Origin: Parvibaculaceae bacterium
GTDB lineage: Bacteria > Pseudomonadota > Alphaproteobacteria > Parvibaculales > Parvibaculaceae
DNA length: 64,000 nt
Assembly (NCBI GenBank): GCA_019636015.1
Contig: JAHBYJ010000002.1
Location: 345,849-409,848 of the forward strand
Direction of reading: 5' to 3'
The stretch's first letter is position 1. Every line of letters begins with the position of its first letter. Position numbers and translations under genes: made by a program. This document shows, piece by piece, positions 13,111-23,584 of the stretch. A model generated the notes under the pieces. It did no database searches. It saw nothing but the letters and a program-made list of their open reading frames with translations, and was not told the DNA's origin.

Positions 13111-13455
13111 ATGAGCGAGAGAAAATCGAACCCGCTGAAGCCAGGCCGCCCCGCGCGTGGCTCTTCCACCGGCCGCCCGGTCATGCTGCTGCTCGACCTG
13201 CTCGGGCGGCGCTGGGTTTTGCGGATATTCTGGGAGCTTCGCGGCGAGGCATTGAACTTCCGCGAGCTGCAGGCGGCCTGCGGCGGCATTTCGCCGAGCG
13301 TCCTCAATACGCGGCTTGCCGAGTTGCGCGAGGCGGCGCTTGTCGACCTGCTGCCCGATCGGGGCTATGCGCTGACAAGGCAGGGGCGCGAGCTGCTCGC
13401 GCATCTCACGCCCCTCACCGTCTGGTCTGAAAAATGGGCGAAGTCGCTCGCCTGA
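13111..13455 (+). CDS. HxlR-family transcriptional regulator
   Basis: Winged-helix MarR-like regulator, 114 aa. The HxlR core is LLDLLGRRWVLRIFWELRGEALNFRELQ, then GGISPSVLNTRLAELREAALV (recognition helix) and DRGYALTRQGRELL (wing). ATG 13111 gives the usual family length; a longer in-frame start would add 35 implausible residues. It probably represses the divergent CMD gene and itself through the two intergenic operators. Ends 3 nt before the convergent metH stop. Confidence 0.9.
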   Translation: MSERKSNPLKPGRPARGSSTGRPVMLLLDLLGRRWVLRIFWELRGEALNFRELQAACGGISPSVLNTRLAELREAALVDLLPDRGYALTRQGRELLAHLTPLTVWSEKWAKSLA

Positions 13456-13458
13456 TCG

Positions 13459-16140
13459 TTAGGCCGCTTCCTCTTCCGGCTCACGGCCGGGCGTGTAGTT
13501 GAGGATCGGCGCAAGCCAGCGCTCCACGACGCGCAGCTCCATGCCCTTGCGCCGCGCATAATCCACCACCTGGTCGCGCTCGATCTTGCCGACGCCGAAA
13601 TATTCAGATTGCGGGTGGCTGAAATAGAGCCCGCTCACAGAAGCGCCGGGCCACATGGCATAGCTCTCTGTCAGCTTCACGCCGATCTTCTCTTCCGCTT
13701 CGAGCAACCGGAACAGCGTCGCCTTCTCCGTATGGTCGGGCTGCGCCGGATAGCCGGGCGCCGGGCGGATACCCTGATATTTCTCCTCGATCAACTCGGC
13801 ATTGGTGAGCTGTTCGTCCGCGGCATAAGCCCAGAACTCGCGGCGAACGCGCTCATGCATGTGCTCGGCAAAGGCTTCCGCGAGACGGTCCGCAAGCGCC
13901 TGCGAGAGAATGGCGCGATAGTCGTCATTCTTCGCCTTGAAGTCCTTGGCCACATCGTCCTCGCCGAACCCGGCGCTGACGCAGAATGCGCCGACATAGT
14001 CGGCAATGCCGCTCTCCTTCGGCGCCACGAAATCTGCCAGCGCGAAATTCGCGCGCTCCGACGTCCGCTTCATCTGCTGCCGAAGCGAGTGGAACGTCGC
14101 GAGCGGCGCTTTCCGGTCGTCGCCCGTATAGAGCTCGATATCGTCGGCACCCACCTCGTTCGCCGGCCAGAAGCCGATGACGGCGCGCGCCTTCAGCCAC
14201 TTCTCCTCGACCATCTGCTTCAGCATCTCCTGCGCATCGGCAAAGAGCGAACGCGCTGCCTCGCCCACCGTCGCATCCTCGAGAATTTGCGGATAGCGGC
14301 CGGCAAGTTCCCAGGTCTGGAAGAAGGGCGTCCAGTCGATATAGGGAACGAGCTTGTCGAGCGGGTAGTCGTCGAAGACTTTCGTGCCGAGGAAAGAGGG
14401 CTTCACCGGCTTGTAGCCGTCCCAGTCGATCTTCAGGCGATTCTCGCGCGCCGCCGCCAGTGTCTGCCGGTCTTTCTTCTTCTGCCCGGCGGCATGGCGC
14501 GCTGCGAGATCTTTGTAGTTATTCCGGATATCGGCGATGTAGTCCTCTTTCCGCTCGGAAATGAGATTGGAGGCAACGCCCACCGCACGGCTCGCATCGG
14601 TCACATAGATCGCCTGCCCCGCCTTGTAGTTCGGGTGGATCTTCACCGCCGTGTGAATCTGGCTCGTCGTCGCCCCGCCGATCATCAGCGGAATGTTGAA
14701 GCCCTGCCGCTCCATCTCCGCCGCCACATGGCACATCTCGTCGAGCGAGGGCGTGATGAGCCCCGACAGCCCGATGATATCGACCTTGTGCTTGCGCGCT
14801 TCCTCGAGAATCTTCTCGGCCGGCTGCATCACGCCAAGGTCGATCACCTCGAAATTATTGCACTGGAGAACGACGCCCACGATGTTCTTGCCGATATCGT
14901 GCACATCGCCCTTCACCGTCGCCATCAGGATGCGGGCGGCGGCATCGTCGTCCGTAATGCCGAGTTCTTCCTTTTCCTTCTCCATGAAGGGCATGAGATA
15001 GGCGACCGCCTGCTTCATCACGCGCGCGCTCTTCACAACCTGCGGCAGGAACATCTTGCCCGAACCGAAAAGGTCGCCGACGACATTCATGCCGTCCATC
15101 AACGGGCCTTCGATGACATGGAGCGGCCGCTCGAAAAGATGTCGCGCCTCTTCCACATCCTCTTCGATAAAGGCGTTGATGCCCTTCACCAGCGAATGGG
15201 TGATGCGCTCCTTCACCGGCTTCTCGCGCCAGGAAAGGTCTTCCTCGCGCTTCTTGCCCGCCTCGCCCTTGAAGCGTTCGGCAATCTCGAGCAACCGCTC
15301 GGTCGCATCCGCTCTCCGGTTGAGGATCACATCCTCCACGCGCTCGCGCAGTTCCGGTTCGATATCGTCATAGATCGCAAGCTGCCCTGCGTTGACGATG
15401 CCCATGTCCATCCCCGCTTTGATGGCGTGATAGAGAAACACGGAATGCATTGCCTCGCGCACTGGCTCGTTGCCGCGGAACGAGAAGGAGATATTCGATA
15501 CACCGCCAGAAATATGCGCGTAGGGCAGGTTCTGCTTGATCCGCGCGCAAGCTTCGATGAATTCGACGGCATAGTTGTTGTGCTCGTCGATACCCGTCGC
15601 CACCGCGAAGATATTCGGATCGAAGATGATGTCTTCGGGCGGGAAGCCCACCTTCTCGGTGAGGAGATTATAGGCTCGCTCGCAAATCTCGAACTTGCGG
15701 TCGGCCGTGTCTGCCTGCCCCACTTCGTCGAACGCCATCACAACCGTCGCCGCGCCGTAGCGGCGGATCTTGCGCGCCTGCGCGAGGAACGGTTCCTCGC
15801 CTTCCTTGAGGCTGATCGAGTTCACGATCGGCTTACCCTGGACGCGCTTCAGCCCCGCCTCGATGACGTTCCATTTCGACGAGTCGATCATGATCGGCAC
15901 GCGCGCAATGTCCGGCTCCGCCGCGATCAGGTTCAGGAACTTGATCATCGCGGCTTCGGAGTCGAGCATCCCCTCATCCATATTGATGTCGATCACCTGC
16001 GCGCCGTTCTCGACCTGCTGGCGCGCAACCTCAAGCGCCTCGGCAAAGCGGTCTTCGAGGATCAGCTTCTTGAAGCGCGCCGAACCTGTCACATTGGTCC
16101 GTTCGCCGACATTGATGAAGTTCGCCGTGGTTTGAGTCAT
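13459..16140 (-). CDS. metH: Cobalamin-dependent methionine synthase, folate/B12/activation part
   Basis: C-terminal portion of MetH (893 aa) that transfers methyl from methyltetrahydrofolate via cobalamin. Domains: pterin-binding barrel from the N-terminus ([20 protein letters not shown], then [12 protein letters not shown]), cobalamin cap (about 330-430), B12-binding domain with the lower-ligand motif DVHDIGKN followed by [17 protein letters not shown], and a C-terminal AdoMet activation domain ([25 protein letters not shown]). The homocysteine-binding domain is on the separate upstream gene (52-nt gap). Confidence 0.96.
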   Translation of the reverse strand: MTQTTANFINVGERTNVTGSARFKKLILEDRFAEALEVARQQVENGAQVIDINMDEGMLDSEAAMIKFLNLIAAEPDIARVPIMIDSSKWNVIEAGLKRVQGKPIVNSISLKEGEEPFLAQARKIRRYGAATVVMAFDEVGQADTADRKFEICERAYNLLTEKVGFPPEDIIFDPNIFAVATGIDEHNNYAVEFIEACARIKQNLPYAHISGGVSNISFSFRGNEPVREAMHSVFLYHAIKAGMDMGIVNAGQLAIYDDIEPELRERVEDVILNRRADATERLLEIAERFKGEAGKKREEDLSWREKPVKERITHSLVKGINAFIEEDVEEARHLFERPLHVIEGPLMDGMNVVGDLFGSGKMFLPQVVKSARVMKQAVAYLMPFMEKEKEELGITDDDAAARILMATVKGDVHDIGKNIVGVVLQCNNFEVIDLGVMQPAEKILEEARKHKVDIIGLSGLITPSLDEMCHVAAEMERQGFNIPLMIGGATTSQIHTAVKIHPNYKAGQAIYVTDASRAVGVASNLISERKEDYIADIRNNYKDLAARHAAGQKKKDRQTLAAARENRLKIDWDGYKPVKPSFLGTKVFDDYPLDKLVPYIDWTPFFQTWELAGRYPQILEDATVGEAARSLFADAQEMLKQMVEEKWLKARAVIGFWPANEVGADDIELYTGDDRKAPLATFHSLRQQMKRTSERANFALADFVAPKESGIADYVGAFCVSAGFGEDDVAKDFKAKNDDYRAILSQALADRLAEAFAEHMHERVRREFWAYAADEQLTNAELIEEKYQGIRPAPGYPAQPDHTEKATLFRLLEAEEKIGVKLTESYAMWPGASVSGLYFSHPQSEYFGVGKIERDQVVDYARRKGMELRVVERWLAPILNYTPGREPEEEAA

Positions 16141-16192
16141 CTCATCCCGATCTTGCTTTACTCGTTTTCAACTGGAGGCAGCCGCCGGCTTT

Positions 16193-17266
16193 TCAGTCGG
16201 CCGCAAAGGGCTCAAGCCCCGAAAGCCGCATCCGCCGTTCGATCTGCGGCACCTCGCGGGGCTTGCCGCCCTTCGCCGCCTGTGCGATGGCGCGGATATG
16301 GTCCGGCGTCGTGCCGCAGCAACCGCCGAGAACATTGACGAGGCCCGACGAGACGAACTCGCCGACAAGCTTCGACATCTGTTCCGGGCTCTCGTCATAT
16401 TCGCCCATCTCGTTCGGCAGGCCCGCATTCGGATGCGCCGAGACAAGCGTGTCCGTCACGCGCGACAGCGTGTCGATATGCTGGCGCATCTCCTTCGCGC
16501 CAAGCGCACAATTGAGGCCGATCGAGAAAGGCTCAACATGCCGCACCGAGTTCCAGAACGCTTCCGGCGTCTGGCCGGAAAGAAGCCGCCCCGACATATC
16601 GGTGATCGTGCCGGAAATCATGATCGGCAGCTCGATACCGTCCTGCTCGAACACATCTTCCACCGCATAAAGCGCCGCCTTGGCGTTCAGCGTATCGAAG
16701 ATCGTCTCCACCAGAATGATGTCCGCTCCGCCCTTGATCAGCCCGCGCGTCGCCTCCTGATAGGCGACATAGAGCTTGTCGAAATCGACATTGCGAAAGC
16801 CTGGATCGTTCACATCCGGCGAGATCGAGGCCGTCCGGTTCGTCGGCCCGAGAACGCCCGCCACATAGCAGACGCGGCCCGGCTCTTCCTTCTCGCAGAT
16901 ATCGGCCGCCTCCCGCGCGATCCGCGCGCTCGCCACATTCATCTCGTAAGCGAGATCTTCCATGTGATAGTCGGCCTGCGCGATGCGCGTCGCGCCGAAC
17001 GTGTTGGTCTCGGCAATATCGGCGCCCGCGCGGTAATACTGCATATGGATGTCGCGCAGAATGTCCGGCTGCACGAGCGAGATGAGCTCGTTGTTGCCTT
17101 TCACGTCGCTGCCATGATCCTTGAAGCGCTCGCCGCGGTAATCCGCTTCGCCGAGCTTGTAGCGCTGGATCATTGTGCCCATTGCCCCGTCGAGAATGAG
17201 CACGCGCTTCTTCACCTCTTCCTTGAGATGGGCAATGCGTTCTTCGCGTGTTTTCGGATGGCTCAT
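16193..17266 (-). CDS. metH: Methionine synthase homocysteine-binding subunit (MetH N-terminal domain)
   Basis: Homocysteine S-methyltransferase barrel (357 aa) equivalent to the first domain of E. coli MetH, here a separate polypeptide. It has the N-terminal [14 protein letters not shown], the zinc-ligand cysteine in [11 protein letters not shown] and the paired zinc cysteines in [16 protein letters not shown]. It must act with the downstream 893-aa partner. Splitting between these domains is common in alphaproteobacteria and is not a frameshift: the downstream gene has its own start and a 52-nt spacer. Confidence 0.94.
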   Translation of the reverse strand: MSHPKTREERIAHLKEEVKKRVLILDGAMGTMIQRYKLGEADYRGERFKDHGSDVKGNNELISLVQPDILRDIHMQYYRAGADIAETNTFGATRIAQADYHMEDLAYEMNVASARIAREAADICEKEEPGRVCYVAGVLGPTNRTASISPDVNDPGFRNVDFDKLYVAYQEATRGLIKGGADIILVETIFDTLNAKAALYAVEDVFEQDGIELPIMISGTITDMSGRLLSGQTPEAFWNSVRHVEPFSIGLNCALGAKEMRQHIDTLSRVTDTLVSAHPNAGLPNEMGEYDESPEQMSKLVGEFVSSGLVNVLGGCCGTTPDHIRAIAQAAKGGKPREVPQIERRMRLSGLEPFAAD

Positions 17267-17287
17267 GTCACGTCCTCCAGGACAGGG

Positions 17288-18193
17288 TCATACGGTAACC
17301 GGCTCGGCCGGAACGGATTGCGGGCGAAGCCCCAGTACATGGCAGATCGCAAAGGTCAGGTCTGCCTGATTGAGGGTGTAGAAATGGAAGCGGTCGAAGC
17401 CGTAACCTCGCAGCCGGTTCACCTGCTCCGCCGCCACATAGGCCGAGATGAGCTTTCGCGTGCCCAGATCGTCGTCGAGCCCGACATAATAGTCGTCGAG
17501 CCACTTCGGAACGCTGGCGCCGCAGCGCTCGGCCATCCGCTTCGTACCCTTGAAATTCGTGGTCGGCATGATGCCCGGCACGATCGGCACCTCGATGCCG
17601 GCCTTGCGCACCTTTTCGAGAAAGCGGACGTGGCGGTCCGTGTCGAATACGAACTGCGTGATCGCCCGCGTCGCGCCCGCATCGACCTTCCGCTTCAGCA
17701 ATTCGATATCGGCCTCGAGCGAAGCCGATTCCGGATGCTTCTCCGGATAGGCGGAAACGATCACGTCGAAATCCGCGATCCGGCGGATACCGGCGATCAG
17801 TTCCGGCGTGGATTGATAGCCGTCCGGATGCGGCTGGTAGGGCGCGCCAAGTTCCGGCATGTCACCGCGCAGCGCCACGATATGGCGTATCCCTGCGTCC
17901 CAATAGGCGCGAATGACATCGTCCACCTCCGCGCGCGAGGCGCCGACGCAGGTGAGATGCGCCACGGGGTCGAGCGTCGTCTCGTCGTGAATCCGCTTGA
18001 CCGTCGCATGGGTGCGCTCGCGCGTGGAGCCGCCCGCGCCATAGGTCACGGATACGAATTCCGGCCGCAGCGGCTCGAGCCGGCGAATGGATTTCCACAA
18101 GGTCTCTTCCATCTCCGGCGTCTTCGGCGGAAAGAACTCGAAAGAAACCTTCGTCCGCTCTGCCTTTTGCGGTTTCTGCACCTTGTTCATCAC
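17288..18193 (-). CDS. metF: 5,10-methylenetetrahydrofolate reductase
   Basis: Flavoprotein (301 aa) that reduces methylene-THF to methyl-THF, the methyl donor for MetH. Motifs include VSFEFFPPKTPEMEE at the N-terminus, FVSVTYGAGGSTRERT and the HLTCVGASRAEVDDV strand. It lies 21 nt upstream of the MetH N-terminal gene and 2 nt downstream of the regulator gene, inside one methionine operon. Confidence 0.95.
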   Translation of the reverse strand: MMNKVQKPQKAERTKVSFEFFPPKTPEMEETLWKSIRRLEPLRPEFVSVTYGAGGSTRERTHATVKRIHDETTLDPVAHLTCVGASRAEVDDVIRAYWDAGIRHIVALRGDMPELGAPYQPHPDGYQSTPELIAGIRRIADFDVIVSAYPEKHPESASLEADIELLKRKVDAGATRAITQFVFDTDRHVRFLEKVRKAGIEVPIVPGIMPTTNFKGTKRMAERCGASVPKWLDDYYVGLDDDLGTRKLISAYVAAEQVNRLRGYGFDRFHFYTLNQADLTFAICHVLGLRPQSVPAEPVTV

Positions 18194-18195
18194 TC

Positions 18196-19188
18196 TTACT
18201 TCGCTCCCTCGAATTCGATCGAACGCGCCGCCCGGCTCGCCGTCTTTCCGGCCTTGTCCGCCACCCAGATCCGCACCGTCAGCTTCGCGTCTTCGCCGCC
18301 CTCGGGCGGCATGGTTCTCGTTTCACCTATACGCAGGCCCGCTTCCGCAAGCCATCCCGCCACTTCACTGTCGGCAAAGCCGAGGCGGCGATGCGCGTGG
18401 CTCTCACGCAGGAAGTCGAGCTCATGCGGCGCGAAATCGGCGATCAGCAGCCGCCCGCCCGGCTTCAGCACCCGTGCGGCTTCGGCGATCGAGGCAGCGG
18501 GATCGTCCAGAAAGTGCAGCACCATGTGAAGCGTCACGAGATCGGCGGTCTCGTCCTGCAGCGGCAGGTCGTAGAGATCGCCTTGCCGGACCGAACAATG
18601 CTGCAACTCCGGCCGGTCGAGCTGCGCCCGGGCCAGCGCGAGCATTTCGGGACTGAGGTCGATCCCGAGCCCTGCCTTCGCCATGGGCCCGAAAAGCTCG
18701 AGTATGCGCCCCGTGCCGGTGCCGAGATCGGCGACGAAGCCAAGACCTTCCCGCGCGCCGAGTTCCACCATCGCCTGTTCGACCTTGTCTTCCGGCACAT
18801 AAAGCGAGCGGATGCGGTTCCATTCGCCGGAATTCGCGCGGAAATAGGCCGAAGCTCTTTCTGCCCGTGCCGCCCGCACGGCTTCCAGCCGCTCGAGGTC
18901 GCGCGCGATCACCAGATCCTCCTGCGGGATGAGCCCGCTCAGCACATTGGCAAGCTCCCCAACCTGGCCTGTTCCGGCGAGGCGGTAGAAAACCCAGCTT
19001 CCTTCCCGGAACCGTTCCAGCAGCCCCGCCTCGCACAGCAGCTTGAGATGGCGGCTCACCCGGGGCTGGCTCTGGCGCAGGATCTGGGTGAGCTCCGTCA
19101 CGGTCAGCTCGCCCCGCGCCAGCAGCGCCAGCAGGCGCAGCCTCGTGGGTTCGCCCGCAGCCCTCAATCCTGCCAGAAGTTGATCCAT
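18196..19188 (-). CDS. ArsR-type regulator fused to SAM-methyltransferase domain (SahR-like)
   Basis: 330-aa fusion. Residues about 1-85 are an ArsR winged helix (LRLLALLARGELTVTELTQ, QSQPRVSRHLKLLCEAGLLE). From about residue 135 a class I methyltransferase fold follows (FVADLGTGTGRILELF, SAM motif I; DLVTLHMVLHFLDDP). This architecture, as first gene of a metF-metH operon, matches SahR, proposed to sense S-adenosylhomocysteine. Effector and symbol are inferred from context. An ATAAA-N6-TTTAT inverted repeat lies 31 bp upstream of the start. Confidence 0.85.
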   Translation of the reverse strand: MDQLLAGLRAAGEPTRLRLLALLARGELTVTELTQILRQSQPRVSRHLKLLCEAGLLERFREGSWVFYRLAGTGQVGELANVLSGLIPQEDLVIARDLERLEAVRAARAERASAYFRANSGEWNRIRSLYVPEDKVEQAMVELGAREGLGFVADLGTGTGRILELFGPMAKAGLGIDLSPEMLALARAQLDRPELQHCSVRQGDLYDLPLQDETADLVTLHMVLHFLDDPAASIAEAARVLKPGGRLLIADFAPHELDFLRESHAHRRLGFADSEVAGWLAEAGLRIGETRTMPPEGGEDAKLTVRIWVADKAGKTASRAARSIEFEGAK

Positions 19189-19218
19189 CGGAACTCTCCG
19201 CCAAATGTTGCGAAGGAT

Positions 19219-19234
19219 ATAAACATATCTTTAT
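19219..19234 (-). promoter_or_regulatory. Putative operator of the methionine operon
   Basis: ATAAACATATCTTTAT is a 5-bp inverted repeat with an AT-rich centre, within an otherwise GC-rich region just upstream of the ArsR/methyltransferase gene. Position and symmetry suggest autoregulation of the sahR-like > metF > metH > metH operon. Confidence 0.55.
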
Positions 19235-19502
19235 GTCTTTCCAAACGCCTTTTTGGCCCGGGCGCTACATTTTCGCAACGCCTGGCGGAATCCTCATTTC
19301 CATCCAACCGCTCGGCTGGTTAACGCAACCGTCATATGTTAGCTAGGGGAACCGCCGGAACGCGGGAATCGGCGGAAATCCGTGAATTTCGGGCGCCGTT
19401 TATCAGGTTTTAATCTGCGTGCGGAATGCTCGCAGCACAAGCCGGACGGATTGCTGCGTCGCGACAGCAAGGTCCGGGCAAGGACGATCAGGGGGCGGTT
19501 TC

Positions 19503-20324
19503 ATGAAGTTTTCGCTGGAGAGAAGCTGGGTGACCGCGCGGTTCTGCCTCGCGATTATTCTCGCTGCGTCACTCACCTTGGCGGCGCCGGGCGGCATCGC
19601 CGCCGCGCAAGCCCAGGACGCCGAAGCCTCCGACGGCGAGAACGATCCGCTCGAGCCGATGAACCGCTATTTCTTCGAGCTCAACAAGTTCTTCGACACG
19701 ATCCTGCTGAAGCCGGTCGCCACCTGGTATGACGGCGTCGTGCCGGAACCGGGCCGCGATAGCGTGCGCAACTTCCTCGACAATCTGCGCAGCCCCGTGA
19801 TCCTTGCGAACGACCTGCTGCAGGGCGAATGGGACCGCGCCGGCACCACTGCCAGCCGCTTCGGCATCAATACCACGGTCGGCGTGCTCGGCCTCTTCGA
19901 TCCGGCCGCAGGCTGGGGCCTCCCCCAGCACAGCGAGGATTTCGGCCAGACGCTCGCGGTCTATGGATCGCCCGAAGGCCCCTACCTCTTCGTGCCGGTC
20001 CTTGGCCCCGCCCCGCCCCGCGACCTGACGGGTTTCGTTGTGGACCAGTTCTTCGATCCGCTCACTTATATCTATTGGGATCGCCCGAAGACCGTTCCGA
20101 CGATCCGCTTCGTGGTGAACGGTATCGACCAGCGCGCGCGGAGCCTCGATACGCTCGACCAGATCGAACGGACCTCCGTGGATCACTACGCCACGGTCCG
20201 CAATCTCTATCGCCAGATCCGCAACAACGAGATCGCGAATGGCGAGCGGAACTTCGACGATCTGCCGGATATCGATAACCTAAATTTCGACACAAACGAA
20301 CCCAACACTCCCGAGGCACGTTGA
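19503..20324 (+). CDS. mlaA: Outer-membrane lipid asymmetry protein MlaA (VacJ)
   Basis: Removes misplaced phospholipids from the outer leaflet of the outer membrane and hands them to MlaC. The 273-aa product has an N-terminal hydrophobic export signal ending near AAAQAQD (about residue 36), then the MlaA core: DPLEPMNRYFFELNKFFD, RNFLDNLRSPVILANDLLQG and a GLPQHSEDFGQTLAVYG block. No clear lipobox cysteine is visible, as in many alphaproteobacterial members. mlaC follows 67 nt later. Confidence 0.92.
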   Translation: MKFSLERSWVTARFCLAIILAASLTLAAPGGIAAAQAQDAEASDGENDPLEPMNRYFFELNKFFDTILLKPVATWYDGVVPEPGRDSVRNFLDNLRSPVILANDLLQGEWDRAGTTASRFGINTTVGVLGLFDPAAGWGLPQHSEDFGQTLAVYGSPEGPYLFVPVLGPAPPRDLTGFVVDQFFDPLTYIYWDRPKTVPTIRFVVNGIDQRARSLDTLDQIERTSVDHYATVRNLYRQIRNNEIANGERNFDDLPDIDNLNFDTNEPNTPEAR

Positions 20325-20391
20325 GAAAGCGCGCTCCGCACCGATGCGGGCAGCGCACGACGCCGGGAATAAACTGGTTCAGGAGAGTTCG

Positions 20392-21051
20392 ATGTCTGCC
20401 ATGATGAGTGGTCTTTCCTTGCGCTTGCTCGCGGCGCCGCTTGCGCTTTGCCTGGCATTCGCCGCAACGCCCGCCAGCGCCTCCAAGGACGAGGCGGTCG
20501 CCTTTGTCGAGAAGGTGTCCGCCGAAGCGATCGAAATCATCAGCGACAAGTCGGCAAGCCAGCAGGAGCGCGAGGTCGCCTTCCGCACGCTGCTCAACAA
20601 TACCGCCGACATGGACCGCATCGCAGCCTTCGCGCTCGGCCAGTACCTGCGCACGCCGAATGAGGCCCAGCGCACGGAGTATCGCAAGCTCGTCGAGAAC
20701 TTCATCGTCAAGGTCTATGTGACGCGCCTCAGCGACTACAACAATGAGAAGCTCACCATTCTCGGTGCGCGCGAACGCGGCGAGAACCAGGCGATCGTGC
20801 AGAGCGAGATCCGCTTCACCAATGGCCGCCAGCCCGTTTCCGTCGACTGGTGGCTCATCCAGAAGGACGGCGGCTACAGGATTTTCGACGTCAATGTCGT
20901 CGGCGTCTGGCTCGCGCAGGAACAGCGCTCGGCTTTCACCAGCGTCATCCGCTCCAATGGCGGCAACTTCGACGCGCTTCTCACGCATCTGCGGACGCAG
21001 ATCGGCCGCGTCGAGGCGGGCGAGGACATCGATCTCACGGCCTCGAACTGA
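20392..21051 (+). CDS. mlaC: Periplasmic phospholipid-binding protein MlaC
   Basis: MlaC/Ttg2D-family shuttle (219 aa) moving phospholipid between MlaA and the inner-membrane MlaFEDB complex. It has a signal peptide (LRLLAAPLALCLAFAATPASA) and the family core FRTLLNNTADMDRIAAFALGQY, YRKLVENFIVKVY and WWLIQKDGGYRIFDVNVVGV. An AGGAGAG ribosome-binding site supports ATG 20392. Co-transcribed with mlaA; a strong hairpin terminator follows. Confidence 0.93.
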   Translation: MSAMMSGLSLRLLAAPLALCLAFAATPASASKDEAVAFVEKVSAEAIEIISDKSASQQEREVAFRTLLNNTADMDRIAAFALGQYLRTPNEAQRTEYRKLVENFIVKVYVTRLSDYNNEKLTILGARERGENQAIVQSEIRFTNGRQPVSVDWWLIQKDGGYRIFDVNVVGVWLAQEQRSAFTSVIRSNGGNFDALLTHLRTQIGRVEAGEDIDLTASN

Positions 21052-21071
21052 CAACCCGGCATACTCGCTTC

Positions 21072-21100
21072 AACGGCGCATTCCGCGGAATGCGCCGTTT
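21072..21100 (+). terminator. Rho-independent terminator of mlaA-mlaC
   Basis: AACGGCGCATTCC and GGAATGCGCCGTT form a perfect 13-bp stem with a 2-nt nominal loop (CGCG tetraloop in practice), followed by TCCATTT. Confidence 0.85.
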
Positions 21101-21155
21101 CCATTTCTGAGGCACCGGTCTTCGTCCGCGATTCAGCGCCTGTTAACGCGGCGCA

Positions 21156-21181
21156 TCGACAATTGCACTGTTCATTGTCGA
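21156..21181 (+). promoter_or_regulatory. Inverted repeat in leader of the PAS gene
   Basis: TCGACAAT and ATTGTCGA are perfect 8-bp arms around a 10-nt spacer, ending 18 nt before the GTG start. It could be an operator or a leader hairpin. Confidence 0.4.
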
Positions 21182-21199
21182 GACCGGAGAGGTAAGGCC

Positions 21200-21772
21200 G
21201 TGCATATCGAGGCCGCCCGCCAACAAGCAGCATCCCCCTGTCACAGACGCATGCGTTCGCCGCAAAGCCTCGCCTTCCAGCAGGCCTGGGCCACGATTCC
21301 GAAACAGGGCTTCGTCCCCGACAAGGCAGACTTCCGGCCGGAGCGGCTTGCGCCCTTTCTCAACGACATTTACCTCGTCGAACTTACCGGTGATCCGGAA
21401 CGTCGCCTCGTCTTCCGCCTCGCCGGACAGACGATCCGCAATGCGCTCGGCATCGACCTTCGCGGCCTGAGCTACGCGGACTTCGTTCCGGAGGAACACC
21501 GCTTGCATGCCGGCATATCCATGGACCTGATGTTCGGCCCTCGCCCTTGCGGACGCTGGATCGGCAAGGACATCGTGCATCTGGACGGCTATCGCGAACC
21601 GATCGAATTGACCCAGCTGCCAATGACGGATCGCGCAACGGGCGCACGTCTCGTCCTCGGCATCGCCGAGGGCTTCGGCGCGGCCGGCATGCATGAGGGC
21701 GAAGGACAATTTTGTTTCGAATGCCGCGAGACCGAATATTTCATCGACATCGGCGCGGGCTTGCCGGCCTGA
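21200..21772 (+). CDS. PAS_5-type PAS domain protein
   Basis: 190-aa cytosolic protein started at GTG 21200 (AGAGG eight nucleotides upstream). The core matches alphaproteobacterial PAS_5 proteins: FQQAWATIPKQGFVPDKADFRPERLAPFLNDIYLVEL-type start, RLVFRLAGQTIRNALGIDL, then GYREPIELTQLPMTD. No output domain is present. It is convergent with the adjacent hybrid histidine kinase and might supply a sensory partner, but its function is unknown. Confidence 0.72.
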   Translation: MHIEAARQQAASPCHRRMRSPQSLAFQQAWATIPKQGFVPDKADFRPERLAPFLNDIYLVELTGDPERRLVFRLAGQTIRNALGIDLRGLSYADFVPEEHRLHAGISMDLMFGPRPCGRWIGKDIVHLDGYREPIELTQLPMTDRATGARLVLGIAEGFGAAGMHEGEGQFCFECRETEYFIDIGAGLPA

Positions 21773-21778
21773 GCTCGC

Positions 21779-23416
21779 TCAAGCCCCCGCCCGCCTGAGG
21801 TCCGGATAGGCAGCCTTGGGTGCCGGCACGCGGCCGAATTTCGTCTCCAGCACGCGACCGATCTCGATGATCAGCTCGCGATGATCGATCGGCTTTCCGA
21901 CATATCCATCGGCGCCCATCTCGTGATATCGCGAATTCTCCGGGCCGAGCGAATCCGCCGTCAGCGCGATCACCGGCACATTGCGGATCGCCTGCATCTC
22001 ATGCAGGCGGATATGGCGAAGCGCCGTCATCCCGTCCATCACCGGCATATGCATGTCGAGCAGTACGAGGTCGAAGTCCCTCGTCTGCAACCAGCGGATG
22101 GCTTCCTCGCCGTTCTCCGCCTCGACAATGACAATGCCGAGCGGCTCGAGAAAGAGCCGCGCAACTTTCCGGTTGAGCGCGTGATCGTCGACCAGCAGGA
22201 CAGACATGCCCTTCGCCCACCGTACGCCGCCCGTCTTGTCGACATCGGCCTTCGCCGGTGCTTCGTCGGCGCGCTGTCCCATCGCCGCGCGGAACGCGAG
22301 CGTGAAGGATGAGCCCTTGCCCTTCTCGCTCTCCACCGAAACGTCGCCGCCCATGAGCTCCGCAAGCTTCCGGCTGATCGAGAGGCCGAGCCCCGTGCCG
22401 CCATAGCGCCGCGAGGTCGAGGCATCGGCCTGCGTGAAAGGTGCGAAGAGCTTGTCGAGCGTCGCTGCATCCATGCCGATGCCTGTATCCGAAATGCGGA
22501 TGCGAACCTCGAAGAGCTTTTCCTCGACCGGTGCGACGCTGGCGCTGACGGTTATCCCGCCCACATCCGTGAACTTGATCGCGTTCGACACGAGATTCGA
22601 GACGCATTGGCGCACGCGCACGGGGTCGAAGCGGAGAAAGGTCATCGACTCCGGGTCTATCTCGAGCGTGAGCGTGAGACCCTTCTCCACTGCCCGAGGC
22701 GCCCAGAGTTTTTCGAGGCGGCGCAGCAGATGCCCGAGATCGTTGTCGATCGGCGATATGTCGAACTTGCCCGCCTCGATCTTCGAAAGATCGAGCACGT
22801 CGTTCAGGATCGCCATCAGCGTCTTGCCGCTGTCGAGGATCGTGTCGAGCTGGTCGCGCTGGTCGGGCGTAAGGTCGGAAGCCGCCATGAGCTGCGCCAT
22901 GCCGAGAATGCCGTTCAGCGGCGTGCGGATTTCGTGGCTGATATTGGCGAGGAAGGCGGACTTCGCTTCATTCGCCGCTTCCGCTTCTTTCCGCGCCTTC
23001 TTCAGTTCCTTTTCGCGCTCACGCAGCGCCGTCACATCGGCGCCCACCGCCACCCAGCCGCCGAAGGACAGCGGAATTTCGACGACCTGCATGATCGTGC
23101 CGAGATGCGTCTGGAGCTCGACAGGCTCGCCTCTTTCCAGCGACCCGATAATGGATTCCGCTGTCGCCCAGGCGTCGTCGTCGGACAGACTCGGAACAAC
23201 CGCCTTCACCGCCACATAGGCCGCCTCGACATAGGTCTTGCCCTCGCGAAGCGCCTTGTTGGTGAAGGGAAAGTCGCGTTCGTTCTGGTCGTTGGAGAGA
23301 AGGATTTCGTGATTGGGACCGAAAATGACGAAACCGCCCGGCAGGCGGTTCACCGCCTCCAGCACGATGGCTTCCATATCCCAGTCGCTTGCCGTCTTTC
23401 CGCCCATGCGAGCCAT
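21779..23416 (-). CDS. Hybrid sensor histidine kinase/response regulator
   Basis: 545-aa soluble-looking sensor. It has an N-terminal PAS-like domain ([22 protein letters not shown]), a short coiled coil ([21 protein letters not shown]), HisKA with the phospho-accepting histidine in [12 protein letters not shown] (about residue 159), HATPase_c ([32 protein letters not shown]) and a receiver domain with the acceptor aspartate in [13 protein letters not shown] (about residue 451). No transmembrane span is evident. No cognate response regulator with a DNA-binding domain is adjacent, so the phosphorelay target is unknown. Confidence 0.92.
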   Translation of the reverse strand: MARMGGKTASDWDMEAIVLEAVNRLPGGFVIFGPNHEILLSNDQNERDFPFTNKALREGKTYVEAAYVAVKAVVPSLSDDDAWATAESIIGSLERGEPVELQTHLGTIMQVVEIPLSFGGWVAVGADVTALREREKELKKARKEAEAANEAKSAFLANISHEIRTPLNGILGMAQLMAASDLTPDQRDQLDTILDSGKTLMAILNDVLDLSKIEAGKFDISPIDNDLGHLLRRLEKLWAPRAVEKGLTLTLEIDPESMTFLRFDPVRVRQCVSNLVSNAIKFTDVGGITVSASVAPVEEKLFEVRIRISDTGIGMDAATLDKLFAPFTQADASTSRRYGGTGLGLSISRKLAELMGGDVSVESEKGKGSSFTLAFRAAMGQRADEAPAKADVDKTGGVRWAKGMSVLLVDDHALNRKVARLFLEPLGIVIVEAENGEEAIRWLQTRDFDLVLLDMHMPVMDGMTALRHIRLHEMQAIRNVPVIALTADSLGPENSRYHEMGADGYVGKPIDHRELIIEIGRVLETKFGRVPAPKAAYPDLRRAGA

Positions 23417-23526
23417 TCCACGCGAGCGCGATGCCGCATCCCCTGCGGCCGCGCTCTTGCGCCTCCAGTTCCCCCTCGAAGAGGTAAAATCTAGGGTGAT
23501 GGGCTTAACGCAGCGTGAAGATGCAA

Positions 23527-23565
23527 CGCACCCCGACGGAAATGCGCGATTTCCATTGGGGTGCG
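23527..23565. terminator. Hairpin between ettA and the histidine-kinase gene
   Basis: CGCACCCC...GGGGTGCG encloses a second paired segment (GGAAAT/ATTTCC). It lies 20 nt after the ettA stop on the minus strand. It lacks a clear T-run, so termination is probable but not certain. Confidence 0.5.
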
Positions 23566-23584
23566 GCGCAGCAAATGACGGAAA

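Noticed and set aside
13609..16338. A 909-codon open frame antisense to metH (and similar long antisense frames opposite other GC-rich genes)
   Set aside because: It is arginine/histidine-rich with no domain signature and mirrors the codon bias of the real gene on the other strand.
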